A stretch of DNA of 64,000 nucleotides from Rhizobium grahamii. Its GTDB lineage: Bacteria; Pseudomonadota; Alphaproteobacteria; Rhizobiales; Rhizobiaceae. Shown piece by piece: positions 18,763-27,385 of this stretch; position 1 is the stretch's first letter, and each line of letters opens with the position of its first letter. The position numbers and the translations under genes were made by a program. Location: contig NZ_CP043498.1 of assembly GCF_009498215.1 (NCBI RefSeq), forward strand, positions 2,170,001 to 2,234,000, in the 5' to 3' direction. Under the pieces are notes generated by a model. It had not been told where the DNA came from, searched no databases, and saw only the letters and a program-made list of their open reading frames with translations.

Positions 18763-19302
18763 CTAAACGTCAGGTCTATCCGCTGCGCCGAGCCACTGCT
18801 CGATAGCGGAGGAAGCGTCGGCCGAGCTTCTGATCCGCCAAACTCGGAGTCCCGGGGTCGCGGCAAGTTGTGTCGAAATCTTCGTTCGAAAGCCGGCCCG
18901 GTTCTTCAGACTGCGCATGGCGAAGTTGTATTGCTCCCATGGCCAGTCGATGTTGCCCTGCGGCAGTTCCGGACGAGTTCTCCCGATATTGCGCAATGGC
19001 CTGACAATCAGTCGCCAAGCCCTGAGCCATTCTGGAGGGTCCAGCCACATGAGGCTGTCGGCATGATCGATCGCGAAGGGAAGCAAGCTCGGACCGCCCT
19101 CGATAATCCAGCTGTCCTTTTGGAGGGCTTCATACAAATCGGCTTCAATCAAGGCTCGAGGACGTTGCCGCCAATTGGTGGTGAGCTTCACTGCATCGAA
19201 AGAAACAGCCGGCACATCCGGGCGTGCCGCCGCCAACCGCGCGGCCAAGTGGCTTTTGCCAGCCCCGTTTGGGCCGATTATGATCAACTTCCGCAGCATC
19301 AT
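18763..19302 (-). CDS. P-loop nucleoside/nucleotide kinase-like protein (FlaR/topology-modulation type)
   Basis: A 179-residue protein with Walker A GPNGAGKS at residues 10-17. This is followed by FDAVKLTTNWRQRP, DSWIIEGG and LMWLDPPEWLRAWRLIVRPL. The arrangement of a P-loop, a conserved IIEG strand and a short LID-like helix is that of adenylate-kinase-like proteins annotated as DNA topology modulation protein FlaR. The substrate is unknown. It lies 126 bases downstream of the APH-like gene on the same strand. Confidence 0.7.
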   Translation of the reverse strand: MMLRKLIIIGPNGAGKSHLAARLAAARPDVPAVSFDAVKLTTNWRQRPRALIEADLYEALQKDSWIIEGGPSLLPFAIDHADSLMWLDPPEWLRAWRLIVRPLRNIGRTRPELPQGNIDWPWEQYNFAMRSLKNRAGFRTKISTQLAATPGLRVWRIRSSADASSAIEQWLGAADRPDV

Positions 19303-19427
19303 TGTCCTACATAGAAGATCCAGCTTGGCGGCCGCAAACTAGCCGGTTGCGACGACACCGCAATGACCGCCTCTGGCAGGAGGCAGCCGTGATTGATGAC
19401 ACCAACTACCGAAACGGTGCAGGATAG

Positions 19428-20321
19428 CTATCCTGCACCGTCTTCGATGAGGCGCGAAATCGTGCTGCGTCCCAGTTCGCTCATGATGTGGTTCGTGCCC
19501 TCGTAGTACCAGACCAGACCCATCGCCTGCACGAATGCCCATGCAGCACCTCGCCGCCATTCAAGATCGTCGGTTTGCAGAGCCTCGCGAAAGATAGCTC
19601 GCGTCTCCCGATCGAGCAGATGCCATCCGGCGACGAGATCGAGCGACGGATCGGCGGGAGCAAAATCTCCGGTGTCGAGCACTCCAACCAACCTCTCTCC
19701 CTCAACCAGTAGATTCGAAGGAATAAGGTCCTTATGGCTCATCACCTCCCGACCTGAAGACGGCAATTCGCGAAGCCCACTCCACATGCGGCGCAGTCGT
19801 TCAACATCCAGAAGGTGCCGGCTCTTTGAGAAACACACTTCCATCCACCCGTCATGGGCGGCGAGAGCGCCGCCTCTACCTTGGCCGTCGAACGTCCGCC
19901 CATTGAGATCGGTCGTGCGAAGTTCGGCGATCAGCCGACAAAGGTCGAGTGCAAAAACGGATGAGTTGGCTAGCGCGGTCGGCGTGGCGACTTGCCCGTC
20001 GATCCACGTCTGCACGAGCCATGGCAGCGGATACCCAGAACCGGGCCGCCCGACACCGACCGGCTGCGGACTTGGAGAGGGGCAACATTTGTGAAACTCC
20101 GCGCTCCGCTTGGTTTCTGTTTCCAGCATCCGGGCACATTCGGCGGGGTCCATCATCCGCAAGGGAAAGCGAGCCGCGTGCCGATCGCCAATTCGGAAGA
20201 TCGCGTTTACGGTGCCCGCCGTGTCCAGTTCGATGATCTCTTCGGCTCGAAACTGCGGGAACTGATCAGCAATGAGGTCACGCGCGTGTCCGGCATTGAT
20301 GTTTATCTGATCACTGTGCAT
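19428..20321 (-). CDS. Aminoglycoside phosphotransferase (APH) family kinase
   Basis: A 297-residue protein of the APH/choline kinase fold. The catalytic loop is MSHKDLIPSNLLVE, with His196, Asp198 and Asn203 in place. Lys replaces the common Gly in HGD, giving HKD. LDTGDFAPADPSLDL supplies the second metal-binding Asp and the brace. The N-terminal lobe reads TAGTVNAIFRIGDRHAARFP. Such genes often phosphorylate antibiotics such as macrolides or aminoglycosides, but many act on other small molecules, so resistance is not proved. It sits two genes from a tetracycline-protection-like GTPase. Confidence 0.8.
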   Translation of the reverse strand: MHSDQININAGHARDLIADQFPQFRAEEIIELDTAGTVNAIFRIGDRHAARFPLRMMDPAECARMLETETKRSAEFHKCCPSPSPQPVGVGRPGSGYPLPWLVQTWIDGQVATPTALANSSVFALDLCRLIAELRTTDLNGRTFDGQGRGGALAAHDGWMEVCFSKSRHLLDVERLRRMWSGLRELPSSGREVMSHKDLIPSNLLVEGERLVGVLDTGDFAPADPSLDLVAGWHLLDRETRAIFREALQTDDLEWRRGAAWAFVQAMGLVWYYEGTNHIMSELGRSTISRLIEDGAG

Positions 20322-20481
20322 CCGCGGCTCTTTTCAGTCTGACTTGCTGTCCAACCGACAACTTTCACAGCCATATCCAGATTTCTCTTAAGATGTGCCA
20401 ACGTTGCCCCATGCGCCAAAGCCTAAGGCTCAAACCCTGGAATAGCGCTGCACGACGTCCTCGGAAGACCACCTTGCCGCG

Positions 20482-20790
20482 TTATCTCGAAAATCTATCG
20501 ATAATGGCTATCAGCACAAAGGCGGAAACCGATAGGCCCATACTGCCGAACATTGCTGCTCGCAGCCGCTTGAGTCGACTATCAATGAAGAAAGACGTGG
20601 CACGAGAGAATTGGCGCCCCTTACGCTCTCCCCAAGGAAGGCTACCCTCCCCCGCAAGGGTTGAAAGTGATTTGGTGTGCCTGAGTATAAGGGCATTAGT
20701 GATGATGCCACTTATCACGCCCAGGGCGACAAGAACCATCAGAACGCAGAGGAGCATTTGAATGGCGGGCGTTTGTTCTTCTAAGCGCAT
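20482..20790 (-). CDS. Small membrane protein of unknown function
   Basis: A 102-residue protein with two hydrophobic helices (about residues 10-35, MLLCVLMVLVALGVISGIIT; and about 80-98, FGSMGLSVSAFVLIAIID). They flank a basic, Ser/Arg-rich cytoplasmic or periplasmic loop of about 40 residues. No family is recognised. It lies between the APH-like gene and the ribosomal-protection GTPase on the same strand. Confidence 0.5.
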   Translation of the reverse strand: MRLEEQTPAIQMLLCVLMVLVALGVISGIITNALILRHTKSLSTLAGEGSLPWGERKGRQFSRATSFFIDSRLKRLRAAMFGSMGLSVSAFVLIAIIDRFSR

Positions 20791-20905
20791 GATAGTGCCA
20801 CCTCATCGGAAAACATCTGAGCATTGCAACTTTTTGACTAAGCCACAACCACCAAGCTGCTGTCTCCAATTGATGCAAAGCGGTCGGCCAGCGGCGCAAT
20901 GCCAA

Positions 20906-20929
20906 GGAGGCATCGCGAACGATGCCTCC
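20906..20929 (-). terminator. Hairpin terminator after the ribosomal-protection GTPase
   Basis: A perfect 10-bp stem (20906-20915 with 20920-20929) is closed by a 4-base loop. It lies 30 bases downstream of the stop of the minus-strand GTPase gene. The T-run after it on the minus strand is weak (CTTGGCATT), so termination is likely but not certain. Confidence 0.6.
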
Positions 20930-20958
20930 CCTACTATGCGGTGACCGCCAGGCCCCGA

Positions 20959-22923
20959 CTACCCGCCACCAACTCCGCCTTGCCGCAGCCGCGACAGATA
21001 TTCCGAACGGTCGAACGGATTGGCACTCACACGGGCTCGCGTCGGTCGTGTTCCCGGGAGTGAAGCATGGTGATCGAAGGCGGTTTCCATGACGCCCGCA
21101 CCACTTGAAAGCCCCGGCAATTGCTGGCGGATGCCTTGCACTCTGGCCGAGGGCATCACCCCCTCCAGCCGGGCGATGCTGCCATCGATCCCGGTTGCCT
21201 GCACCGCCGCTCCCGACTTCGACAAAATCACATGGAGTGCCGGGAGCGCAGCAACCGGAACCTCGAGCTGAAATCGCTCGAACGGTTCGCAAATAACCGT
21301 CCCCGCCCCGACAAGAGCGGTGGCCAGCACAAGCGGCGTCAGGCCGCGAAAATCGGCTGCCGTGCTTGAAGGCGAGCTGTGCTTCAAGGCGGTGACCGCC
21401 ACATGGCAATCGATCACATGCCAGCCGGACAAGCCTGCCTTCAGTGTTTCCGACACCGCCTCCTCGACAGCGCGGTAGAAACTGACGGGCATCTGCCCGA
21501 CATCCACTTCCAGTGCGAAGGTGTTGCCGGAGCCTTCCGGCCTCGGCTCGATGCGCAGGCCGACAGTGGCCAGGAATGGGTTGGGCTCCTTGAAGATGAC
21601 CTCGATCCCTTCCCCGATGCCCACAGGTCGTTCAACATGGATGACAGTGCTTTCCTCGAATCGCGCGTCCACGCCGAAATCGTGCAGCAGCGTCGCCTGG
21701 ATCACCTCCTTCTGTACCTCCCCATAAAGCGAAAGAAACATGTCGCTGGCATCGGCGCTGGTGCGCAGATTGATCAGCGGGTCCTGCTCTGACAATTGCT
21801 GCAGGGCAGTCCAGAGCGCGCCGTTTTCGGATGGCTTGGCGGAAAGGATGCGCGTTTCCAGAGTTGGAGCGGCAAACTGCGGCTCATGCGGCCGCCCGCC
21901 TGCCGTTCCGAACCGATCCCCGACCCTCGCTGCCGGCAACCCGCTGACCTTGACGATCTGGCCCGCGTGCGCCTCCCCCTGCTTCCTCAGCGCACCGTCA
22001 TCGAAGACCTGAATGCGCGTGACCTTGCCGACACCGCCAGGCAATTCGATCTGGCCTCGCTCCAGGAGCGTCCCGGCGGTCAGGTTGAGATAGGCGATCT
22101 TCTCACCGCCCCATCCTCGCTCGATCTTGAAAACGCTGCCGGCAAGCGGAGCTTCGATATTCGGCATTCGGCACGGCAGCATGTGTTCCATGGCGTTTAT
22201 CAGGTCAGCGATACCTTCGCCGGTCATCGCCACTCCACAATATGCCGGGTGCAGGAGACCCGCGGCCACTTGATCCGCAAGTGCGGAACGAAGCCGACTG
22301 CTGTCGATCCCGTCGGACGCCAGAACATAATCTTCCAGCAGCGCATCGTCATGGGCTGCGAGCCCCTCGCAGATCGTCGAGAGACCGGGATCGCGGCTGA
22401 GATCAACAGGCGTGACGACCGCATTCCTGCTACCCGCATTGCGCACGCTCGACATTGCGAGCGTGCGGGTTCCGAGCTTGCTTTCGATATCGGTAAGCAG
22501 CTCCTCATAGCGGGCACCCGCTCGATCGATCTTGTTGATGAAAAACACGAACGGGATAGCGAGCCGCTTCAAAGCCCGCACCAGCACGCGGGTTTGCGCC
22601 TGCACGCCCTCCACCGCGGAAACGACGACGACCGCGGCGTCGAGCATTCGCAGCACGCGCTCGACTTCGGCGATGAAATCCGGATGTCCGGGCGTGTCGA
22701 TCAGGTTGACAGCGAGGTCGCCGATCCGAAACGACACGACGGCCGCGGCAATCGTGATTCCGCGCTGCCGCTCGAGCTCAAGGCTGTCGGTCTGCGTGTT
22801 GCCGTCATCGACGCTGCCAAGTCTGGCGATCGCGCCGGTATCGAAGAGGAGCCGTTCTGTGAGGCTAGTTTTCCCCGCATCCACATGGGCCAGAATGCCC
22901 AGGTTCAAAATACGCATATCCAA
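20959..22923 (-). CDS. TetM/OtrA-like ribosomal protection GTPase (EF-G-like)
   Basis: A 654-residue translational GTPase. G1 is AHVDAGKTSL (residues 12-21), and RGITIAAAVVSF is the effector region. G3 is DTPGH (76-80) and G4 is NKID (130-133). The length, the missing EF-G G' insert and the C-terminal half (DPLINLRTS, EVQKEVIQATLLHDFGVDARFEE) place it with tetracycline ribosomal protection proteins, nearest OtrA/TetB(P) by feel, rather than EF-G. Such proteins eject tetracycline from the 30S A site. As an apparently chromosomal gene in a soil bacterium it may be an intrinsic or silent form. Resistance is inferred, not shown. Confidence 0.82.
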   Translation of the reverse strand: MDMRILNLGILAHVDAGKTSLTERLLFDTGAIARLGSVDDGNTQTDSLELERQRGITIAAAVVSFRIGDLAVNLIDTPGHPDFIAEVERVLRMLDAAVVVVSAVEGVQAQTRVLVRALKRLAIPFVFFINKIDRAGARYEELLTDIESKLGTRTLAMSSVRNAGSRNAVVTPVDLSRDPGLSTICEGLAAHDDALLEDYVLASDGIDSSRLRSALADQVAAGLLHPAYCGVAMTGEGIADLINAMEHMLPCRMPNIEAPLAGSVFKIERGWGGEKIAYLNLTAGTLLERGQIELPGGVGKVTRIQVFDDGALRKQGEAHAGQIVKVSGLPAARVGDRFGTAGGRPHEPQFAAPTLETRILSAKPSENGALWTALQQLSEQDPLINLRTSADASDMFLSLYGEVQKEVIQATLLHDFGVDARFEESTVIHVERPVGIGEGIEVIFKEPNPFLATVGLRIEPRPEGSGNTFALEVDVGQMPVSFYRAVEEAVSETLKAGLSGWHVIDCHVAVTALKHSSPSSTAADFRGLTPLVLATALVGAGTVICEPFERFQLEVPVAALPALHVILSKSGAAVQATGIDGSIARLEGVMPSARVQGIRQQLPGLSSGAGVMETAFDHHASLPGTRPTRARVSANPFDRSEYLSRLRQGGVGGG

Positions 22924-23273
22924 TCATCTTCTCAAAATTTCCGTTCTGGGTTTCTTGAGAAGGGACTCGGCGCATTGGGACCTCACTGGATGGAGAGATA
23001 CTGACTGCCTCTCATGGAGGCGCAGCCGTATCAATGTAATTTGCAGATCTTGGAAACGTCAAGCTTGGATAAATAGCCGCATCTGGATGCCGACGCGGCC
23101 CGTTTTCAGTTCGAATGTCCCTCGACGGGCGATGTCGGCCGTCGGCCCAAAAGCGGCGGAGAAGTGTGCGCCCGCCGCGCACCAGCGGCCTTTCAGCGTC
23201 GAAGCTCATCCGCTCGCTCTGACGTAAATCAGAGCGACAACGCCCGAGCCCAGAGGGCGGATGGCCGACGGCA
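22924..23273. other. Intergenic stretch between bacA and the ribosomal-protection GTPase gene
   Basis: No coding region is convincing here. The half near 22924 is the upstream region of the GTPase gene and is relatively AT-rich. Two hairpins lie near the bacA end: CGCTCTGA with its complement at 23215-23236 (6-base loop), and GCCGACGG/CCGTCGGC at 23264-23285, the latter spanning the bacA stop codon. Neither has a T-run, so they are at best weak terminators of bacA. Confidence 0.6.
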
Positions 23274-24542
23274 TCAGCCGTCGGCGTGGATGATGTCCGC
23301 TTCGCGTTCCAGGTAACGCTGATCGATACTGGGAAGGGGCTCCCCGTCGATCGCGGCTTCGAAGGTGCGCAAGCGCTTGTAGATCGACAGCAGCTCGACA
23401 ATCGTCGTCCAGGAATTGACGAGATACTGGAACGACTCCCGCACCTGCCCGAAGACGTTCTGGATCTGGCTCATCACGCCGAGCGTCAGCTTGCCAGCCA
23501 CGATTGACGGCACGAGGACGAAGGTGCCGAACAGATTGTCCGCCTGCAGGTAGAAGATGCGGGCGACGTTGAAATACATGTAGTGGAAATAGAGGCGGAA
23601 ATAGTTGCGCCGGACGTTGGCGAACAGCTGCGCCACCGTGATCGGATCCGCACGATCGTCATGGTCTTCGCCGTAGACCAGTTCCTTGCGGTAGGCCGCC
23701 TCGACGCGCTGATTGCGGAATTCGAGGCCCGGCAGCTTGATCCCGACGGCCGCCAGAAACACCGTTCCGAACAGCGACCAGCAAATCGCCGCCCAGACGA
23801 GCGCATGCGGCACCTCGCCGATGAGCGGCAGCTCCGTCACCGTGCTGGAGAACTTGAACAGCACGGGCAGGAACGCGATCAGCGTCATGATCGAGCTTAC
23901 CAGGTTGACGCCGAGGCTTTCGACCGTCGTCGAAAACCGCATCGTATCTTCCTGGACGCGCTGCGAAGCACCTTCGATATGTCGCAGCTTTGGCCAGTAG
24001 GACATATAGAACTCGTTCATCGCCGTGCGCCAGCGGAAGATATAGTGGCTGACGAAGAACAGGTTCAGCACGCCGACGGTGATCGCAACGAAGGCGATCC
24101 CCGCAAAGCCTGTCATGCCCCAATAGAGATCGGCAGCTGTCGGGATCGGCTCCTGGCGCGCCAACGCCCGCTGGATCATGTCATAGAAAGGTCCGTACCA
24201 CGCATTGATCGCGACGCTCACCTGCACCGAGAAATAGGTGTTGAAGATGATCAGCGCCGAGCCGAGCACCGACCACATCTGCCAGCGATGCGGGCTGTAG
24301 GTAAACCAGAAGCCCGCAAACAGGGCGACGAAGACGATGTAGTAGATATAGAACCACAGGAACGGCTTCGACCAGAAAACGGAAACGCCGATCGGCGCCT
24401 CCTGCCCTGCCGGCAGCGGCGGCAGCCCGATCACCGCACCGAGGCCGGAGCCTCCGAAGTACCACAAGAGGACGCCGAGCAACGCCCAGATGACGGCAGA
24501 GATGAAGAACAGTTTCGGCTTCGGGAAAAAGGATAGAAACAC
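23274..24542 (-). CDS. bacA: BacA/SbmA-family peptide antibiotic transporter
   Basis: A 422-residue inner-membrane peptide uptake protein, the expected length for rhizobial BacA. The N-terminus [20 protein letters not shown] starts the first of about seven or eight transmembrane helices. Family text includes [33 protein letters not shown] and [20 protein letters not shown]. The C-terminus lacks the ATPase domain of BclA/ExsE. In legume symbionts BacA imports NCR and other antimicrobial peptides, affects very-long-chain fatty acids of lipid A, and is needed for bacteroid survival. The gene stands alone. Confidence 0.93.
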   Translation of the reverse strand: MFLSFFPKPKLFFISAVIWALLGVLLWYFGGSGLGAVIGLPPLPAGQEAPIGVSVFWSKPFLWFYIYYIVFVALFAGFWFTYSPHRWQMWSVLGSALIIFNTYFSVQVSVAINAWYGPFYDMIQRALARQEPIPTAADLYWGMTGFAGIAFVAITVGVLNLFFVSHYIFRWRTAMNEFYMSYWPKLRHIEGASQRVQEDTMRFSTTVESLGVNLVSSIMTLIAFLPVLFKFSSTVTELPLIGEVPHALVWAAICWSLFGTVFLAAVGIKLPGLEFRNQRVEAAYRKELVYGEDHDDRADPITVAQLFANVRRNYFRLYFHYMYFNVARIFYLQADNLFGTFVLVPSIVAGKLTLGVMSQIQNVFGQVRESFQYLVNSWTTIVELLSIYKRLRTFEAAIDGEPLPSIDQRYLEREADIIHADG

Positions 24543-24657
24543 GGGAGGGATGGCTTTCCTGAACGGGTGTCTTCGGAAGCTCTATAAAGAGCGATTGCGC
24601 CGGAAACTAAGGCAGTTCGCGAAGGGCGGCAATGGCCTCACCACATTCTAACGCAAT

Positions 24658-24671
24658 TGTAACCGCTTACA
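24658..24671. promoter_or_regulatory. TGTAA-N4-TTACA dyad upstream of bacA
   Basis: A perfect 5-bp inverted repeat with a 4-base centre lies 116 bases upstream of the bacA start and 28 bases past the stop of the MFS gene. Similar TGTAA/TTACA or GTTAC/GTAAC dyads occur at 17701-17734 and 42785-42802. A binding protein is not known. Confidence 0.3.
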
Positions 24672-24698
24672 GGCGTTTATTACCAAACGGAAATAATT

Positions 24699-25817
24699 TT
24701 AGGAAAGTTTCCGGGCCACGGGAATGACCAGCGCCGCGCAGATGACGAGGGCCGCAGCCGCGACATAGGTCGGCGCGACGAAGCTGCCTGTGCGCTCCGC
24801 CAGGGAGCCGGCAACCACGGGACCGACGATCTGCCCGAGCCCGAAGGCCGCCGTCATCGTTGCGAAAGCCCGGCGCGGACTTGCCGGCACCAGTCTACGC
24901 CCGACCTGCAAGCCGTAGGCCGTGATCGCCAGGAAGGTGGCGCCGAACAGCGCCCCGCCGATCATCGGCGCCACGGAGTGCGGCAACACGACGGTCGCCA
25001 GCACGCCGACGGCCTCCATCAGCAGCGCCGTAACGTAGATCCAGCCAAGCCCGAGCGGCCTGACCAGCGGCTTCCACAGAAACAGCGCGACCGCCGCCGT
25101 CAGCCCGGCAATGAACCAGGACAGGAATTCGACGACAGCGCCGGCCGCCGCCATGCGGGCGATGGTCACGAGAAAGGTGGCGGTGATGACATAGCCAAAA
25201 CCGAACAAGCCGTAGGACAAGGTCACGAGCAGCATCGGGCGGCTCCAGACGATCGCCGGCTCCTTTCCGGTCTGCCCACCGCCCATCGGTCCCGACGGCA
25301 GGAGCAGCCAGACGATCCCGAGGCTGATCGCCGAATAGATCGCCCCACCGATCCAGTCGATCCGCCATGCGTCCGGGCCGCCGTGATAGACGAGGCCAAC
25401 GAGGAAGACCATGACCGACGACAGGGCAATCCCCGCGCCCGGCCCGCCGAAATGCGCTGATTGCACGTGATCGTTGCCGGCAGCCGCACCGTGGCTAAGC
25501 ACGATGGAGGAGGTGAAGATCATCGCGAAGGCGCTGGCGAGACCGGCCAGAAAACGGATAGCGGCAAACAGCATCACCGAATTTGTCGCCGCCATCGCGG
25601 CCAAGAGGATGGCGTTGGCCGCGAGCGCCGCAAGCGCGATGCTGCGCTCACGCCCCTGCGCCCATCCGTAGGCGGCAAGCACGGCGCCGGCGAGATAGCC
25701 GACGAAATTCGCCGATGCGATGAACCCCGCGTCGGCCGACGACAGCGGAACGCCGCTCATCATGCCTGGCAGGATCGGCGTGTATGAAAACCGCCCGAAT
25801 CCCATCGCTGCCGCCAT
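24699..25817 (-). CDS. YbfB/YjiJ-family MFS transporter
   Basis: A 372-residue membrane protein of the YbfB/YjiJ branch of the MFS. MGFGRFSYTPILPGMM is the signature of the first helix region, followed by GFIASANFVGYLAGAVLAAYG. About eleven hydrophobic segments are encoded from the first available ATG. Upstream codons in the same frame (LFRTALAGAIA) would complete the first helix, but they reach a stop with no ATG, GTG or TTG. The real start may thus be a rare codon, or the N-terminus may be damaged. It is divergent from padR, and the shared 215-base region carries a PadR-like operator. Confidence 0.82.
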   Translation of the reverse strand: MAAAMGFGRFSYTPILPGMMSGVPLSSADAGFIASANFVGYLAGAVLAAYGWAQGRERSIALAALAANAILLAAMAATNSVMLFAAIRFLAGLASAFAMIFTSSIVLSHGAAAGNDHVQSAHFGGPGAGIALSSVMVFLVGLVYHGGPDAWRIDWIGGAIYSAISLGIVWLLLPSGPMGGGQTGKEPAIVWSRPMLLVTLSYGLFGFGYVITATFLVTIARMAAAGAVVEFLSWFIAGLTAAVALFLWKPLVRPLGLGWIYVTALLMEAVGVLATVVLPHSVAPMIGGALFGATFLAITAYGLQVGRRLVPASPRRAFATMTAAFGLGQIVGPVVAGSLAERTGSFVAPTYVAAAALVICAALVIPVARKLS

Positions 25818-25977
25818 GGCGATCGCGCCGGCGAGAGCAGTCCGAAAGAGATGTGGGGGGAGGTATCGTTGCGTGCGAGCATCCGCCGCTTATCGCGCCG
25901 CCTAGCGGTACGGACAAGCGAGATTTTCTGATCGACCCATCAAATGCGCTGACATTCTTCCCCCTCTTGAAATCGAT

Positions 25978-26015
25978 TATCTTACGATATATGTTTTAAG
26001 ACATAGTGAAAGATA
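25978..26015. promoter_or_regulatory. Nested dyad, candidate PadR operator
   Basis: An outer inverted repeat TATCTT (25978-25983) / AAGATA (26010-26015) encloses an inner one, ATGT (25991-25994) / ACAT (26001-26004). Their centres lie within one base of each other. ATGT-Nx-ACAT is the known style of PadR operators. The site ends 17 bases before the padR start and overlaps where its promoter must be, so autorepression is likely. Control of the divergent MFS gene is possible. Confidence 0.55.
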
Positions 26016-26032
26016 CATCTAAGGAGTGACAT

Positions 26033-26605
26033 ATGAGAGGTTTCAGAGGTGGCATGATGGGCGGCGGCGGTTTCCGCATGGGCCGCAAGTTTGCAGCGGG
26101 TGATCTTCAACTGGTGATTCTCGCGCTGCTTTCCGAGCAACCGCGCCACGGATACGAGTTGATCAAGCTGCTGGAAGAGCGCTCGGGCGGCTTCTATGTT
26201 CCGAGCCCCGGCGTGATCTATCCGGCGCTGACCTATCTCGAAGAGACCGGCCTTGCCGACGTCGAGACGGAGGGCACCAAGAAACTCTACAGCATCACAG
26301 AAAGTGGCCGGAAACTCGTCGAGGAAAACCAGTCGATGCTGGAGATGACACTAGGAAAGCTGGAGAAGATCGGCGCGAAGATGGCTCACGTGCGGCGGAT
26401 CTTCGATCCCGAGAGCCGCGGCAGCGAACGCGAAGAAGACCCGTTCCCGGACGACCGGAGCGAAGTCAGTGCAGCGCGCATGCTGCTGAAGTCGGCGCTA
26501 CGGCTGCGCCATCCCTGGTCGAAGGAAGAAGCCAAGCGCATTGCCGGCATCCTCGAGCGGGCCGCAGCCGAAATCCTGCAGGGCGGTCAGCGCGACGTTT
26601 CCTGA
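26033..26605 (+). CDS. PadR family transcriptional regulator
   Basis: A 190-residue regulator. A Gly/Met/Arg-rich leader (residues 1-22) precedes the winged helix AGDLQLVILALLSEQPRHGY. The recognition and wing region SPGVIYPALTYLEETGLADV and TKKLYSITESGRKLVEEN are standard PadR text. A C-terminal helical dimerisation region (about 100-190) follows. AAGGAG lies 6 bases before the ATG. It is divergent from the YbfB-type exporter, a frequent arrangement in which a PadR repressor controls an efflux gene. Inducer unknown. Confidence 0.92.
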   Translation: MRGFRGGMMGGGGFRMGRKFAAGDLQLVILALLSEQPRHGYELIKLLEERSGGFYVPSPGVIYPALTYLEETGLADVETEGTKKLYSITESGRKLVEENQSMLEMTLGKLEKIGAKMAHVRRIFDPESRGSEREEDPFPDDRSEVSAARMLLKSALRLRHPWSKEEAKRIAGILERAAAEILQGGQRDVS

Positions 26606-26639
26606 TTGGGAGACTTCTCCTGATCCCCGGCTCCGACGA

Positions 26640-27139
26640 TCAGAGGAGCGCCATGATCCTTGCGACACTATCCTCAACCGTCGATACCGCGGTATCGATA
26701 CGCAGATGCGGGTGTTCCCAAGGCTCATAGTGAAGCACACTGATCTCCACCCATGTGGGCGGGATCAACCCCTCGACCGTCGGCGGCCGCGTCTCGGCGC
26801 GATGGCGATGCGTCTCCGGGTCGGAGCAGACGACCTCGATCTCGACAAATCCCGTATTGGCTTCAGCCGCAACGGCCCGGAAGGCGGCACGGGTGATTTC
26901 GATCGGGTTCACCGTGTCGGCAACGACAGCATTACCAAGCTGGAGATTGTCGGCGGCGACACGATAGAGCGCCACATATCCAGCCGGGCCGACGTCGAAC
27001 CCGGCGCGAGCGCGGCGGCTGAACGCACGGCCTGCTCCATGGAATCCACCCTGAGATAAACGGCCTTCATTCGCGCTGCGAGGCTTTGCGCGATCGTGCT
27101 TTTGCCGGCGCCAGGCAACCCGCCGAAAATGATGAACAT
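26640..27139 (-). pseudogene. AAA/P-loop kinase gene broken by a frameshift
   Basis: Two frames together spell one protein. The first (from 27139) reads MFIIFGGLPGAGKSTIAQSL and goes on to QAVRSAAALAPG. The second continues FDVGPAGYVALYRVAADNLQ, VVADTVNPIEITRAAF, then ends ARIMALL. The join is at 27000, where one base is missing after codon CCG: the 500-base span plus one makes 167 codons. Intact relatives are about 165-170-residue kinases that carry the Walker A motif and a VVADSVNP strand. It may be a real decay event or a sequencing error in a GGG run. Neither fragment is likely to be functional alone. Confidence 0.8.
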
Positions 27140-27340
27140 GCGAAAACCTCATCCTTGAGGGAAGCATCCTATCCGGACCTCTCTCCCGCGTCCTCCACAA
27201 TGATCCTTTCGACGCGTTCTTGCGTATGAACAAAGTCGAGGAGTGGCGGGAGACCTTCGAACAGCGCTTACGCGCTTGCCTTCACAGAACGTTTGAGACC
27301 TTGAGATGGATGCCAGCGACCTCCCCCGGCGTGCATCTCG

Positions 27341-27383
27341 AAGGCAGGGTCCTGCACCCGAGACACAGGACCCTGCCTTTTTC
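27341..27383 (+). terminator. Strong hairpin with T-run on the plus strand
   Basis: A perfect 14-bp stem (27341-27354 with 27366-27379), an 11-base loop and a TTTTT run on the plus strand form a textbook terminator. The adjacent genes (map and the broken kinase) are both on the minus strand, where the T-run is only two bases. It may end map transcription in reverse, or it may end an unannotated plus-strand transcript in 27140-27340. Confidence 0.75.
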
Positions 27384-27385
27384 GA

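Noticed and set aside
18257..22923. Possible resistance transposon
   Set aside because: No transposase, terminal inverted repeat, integrase or attachment site was found at the edges.
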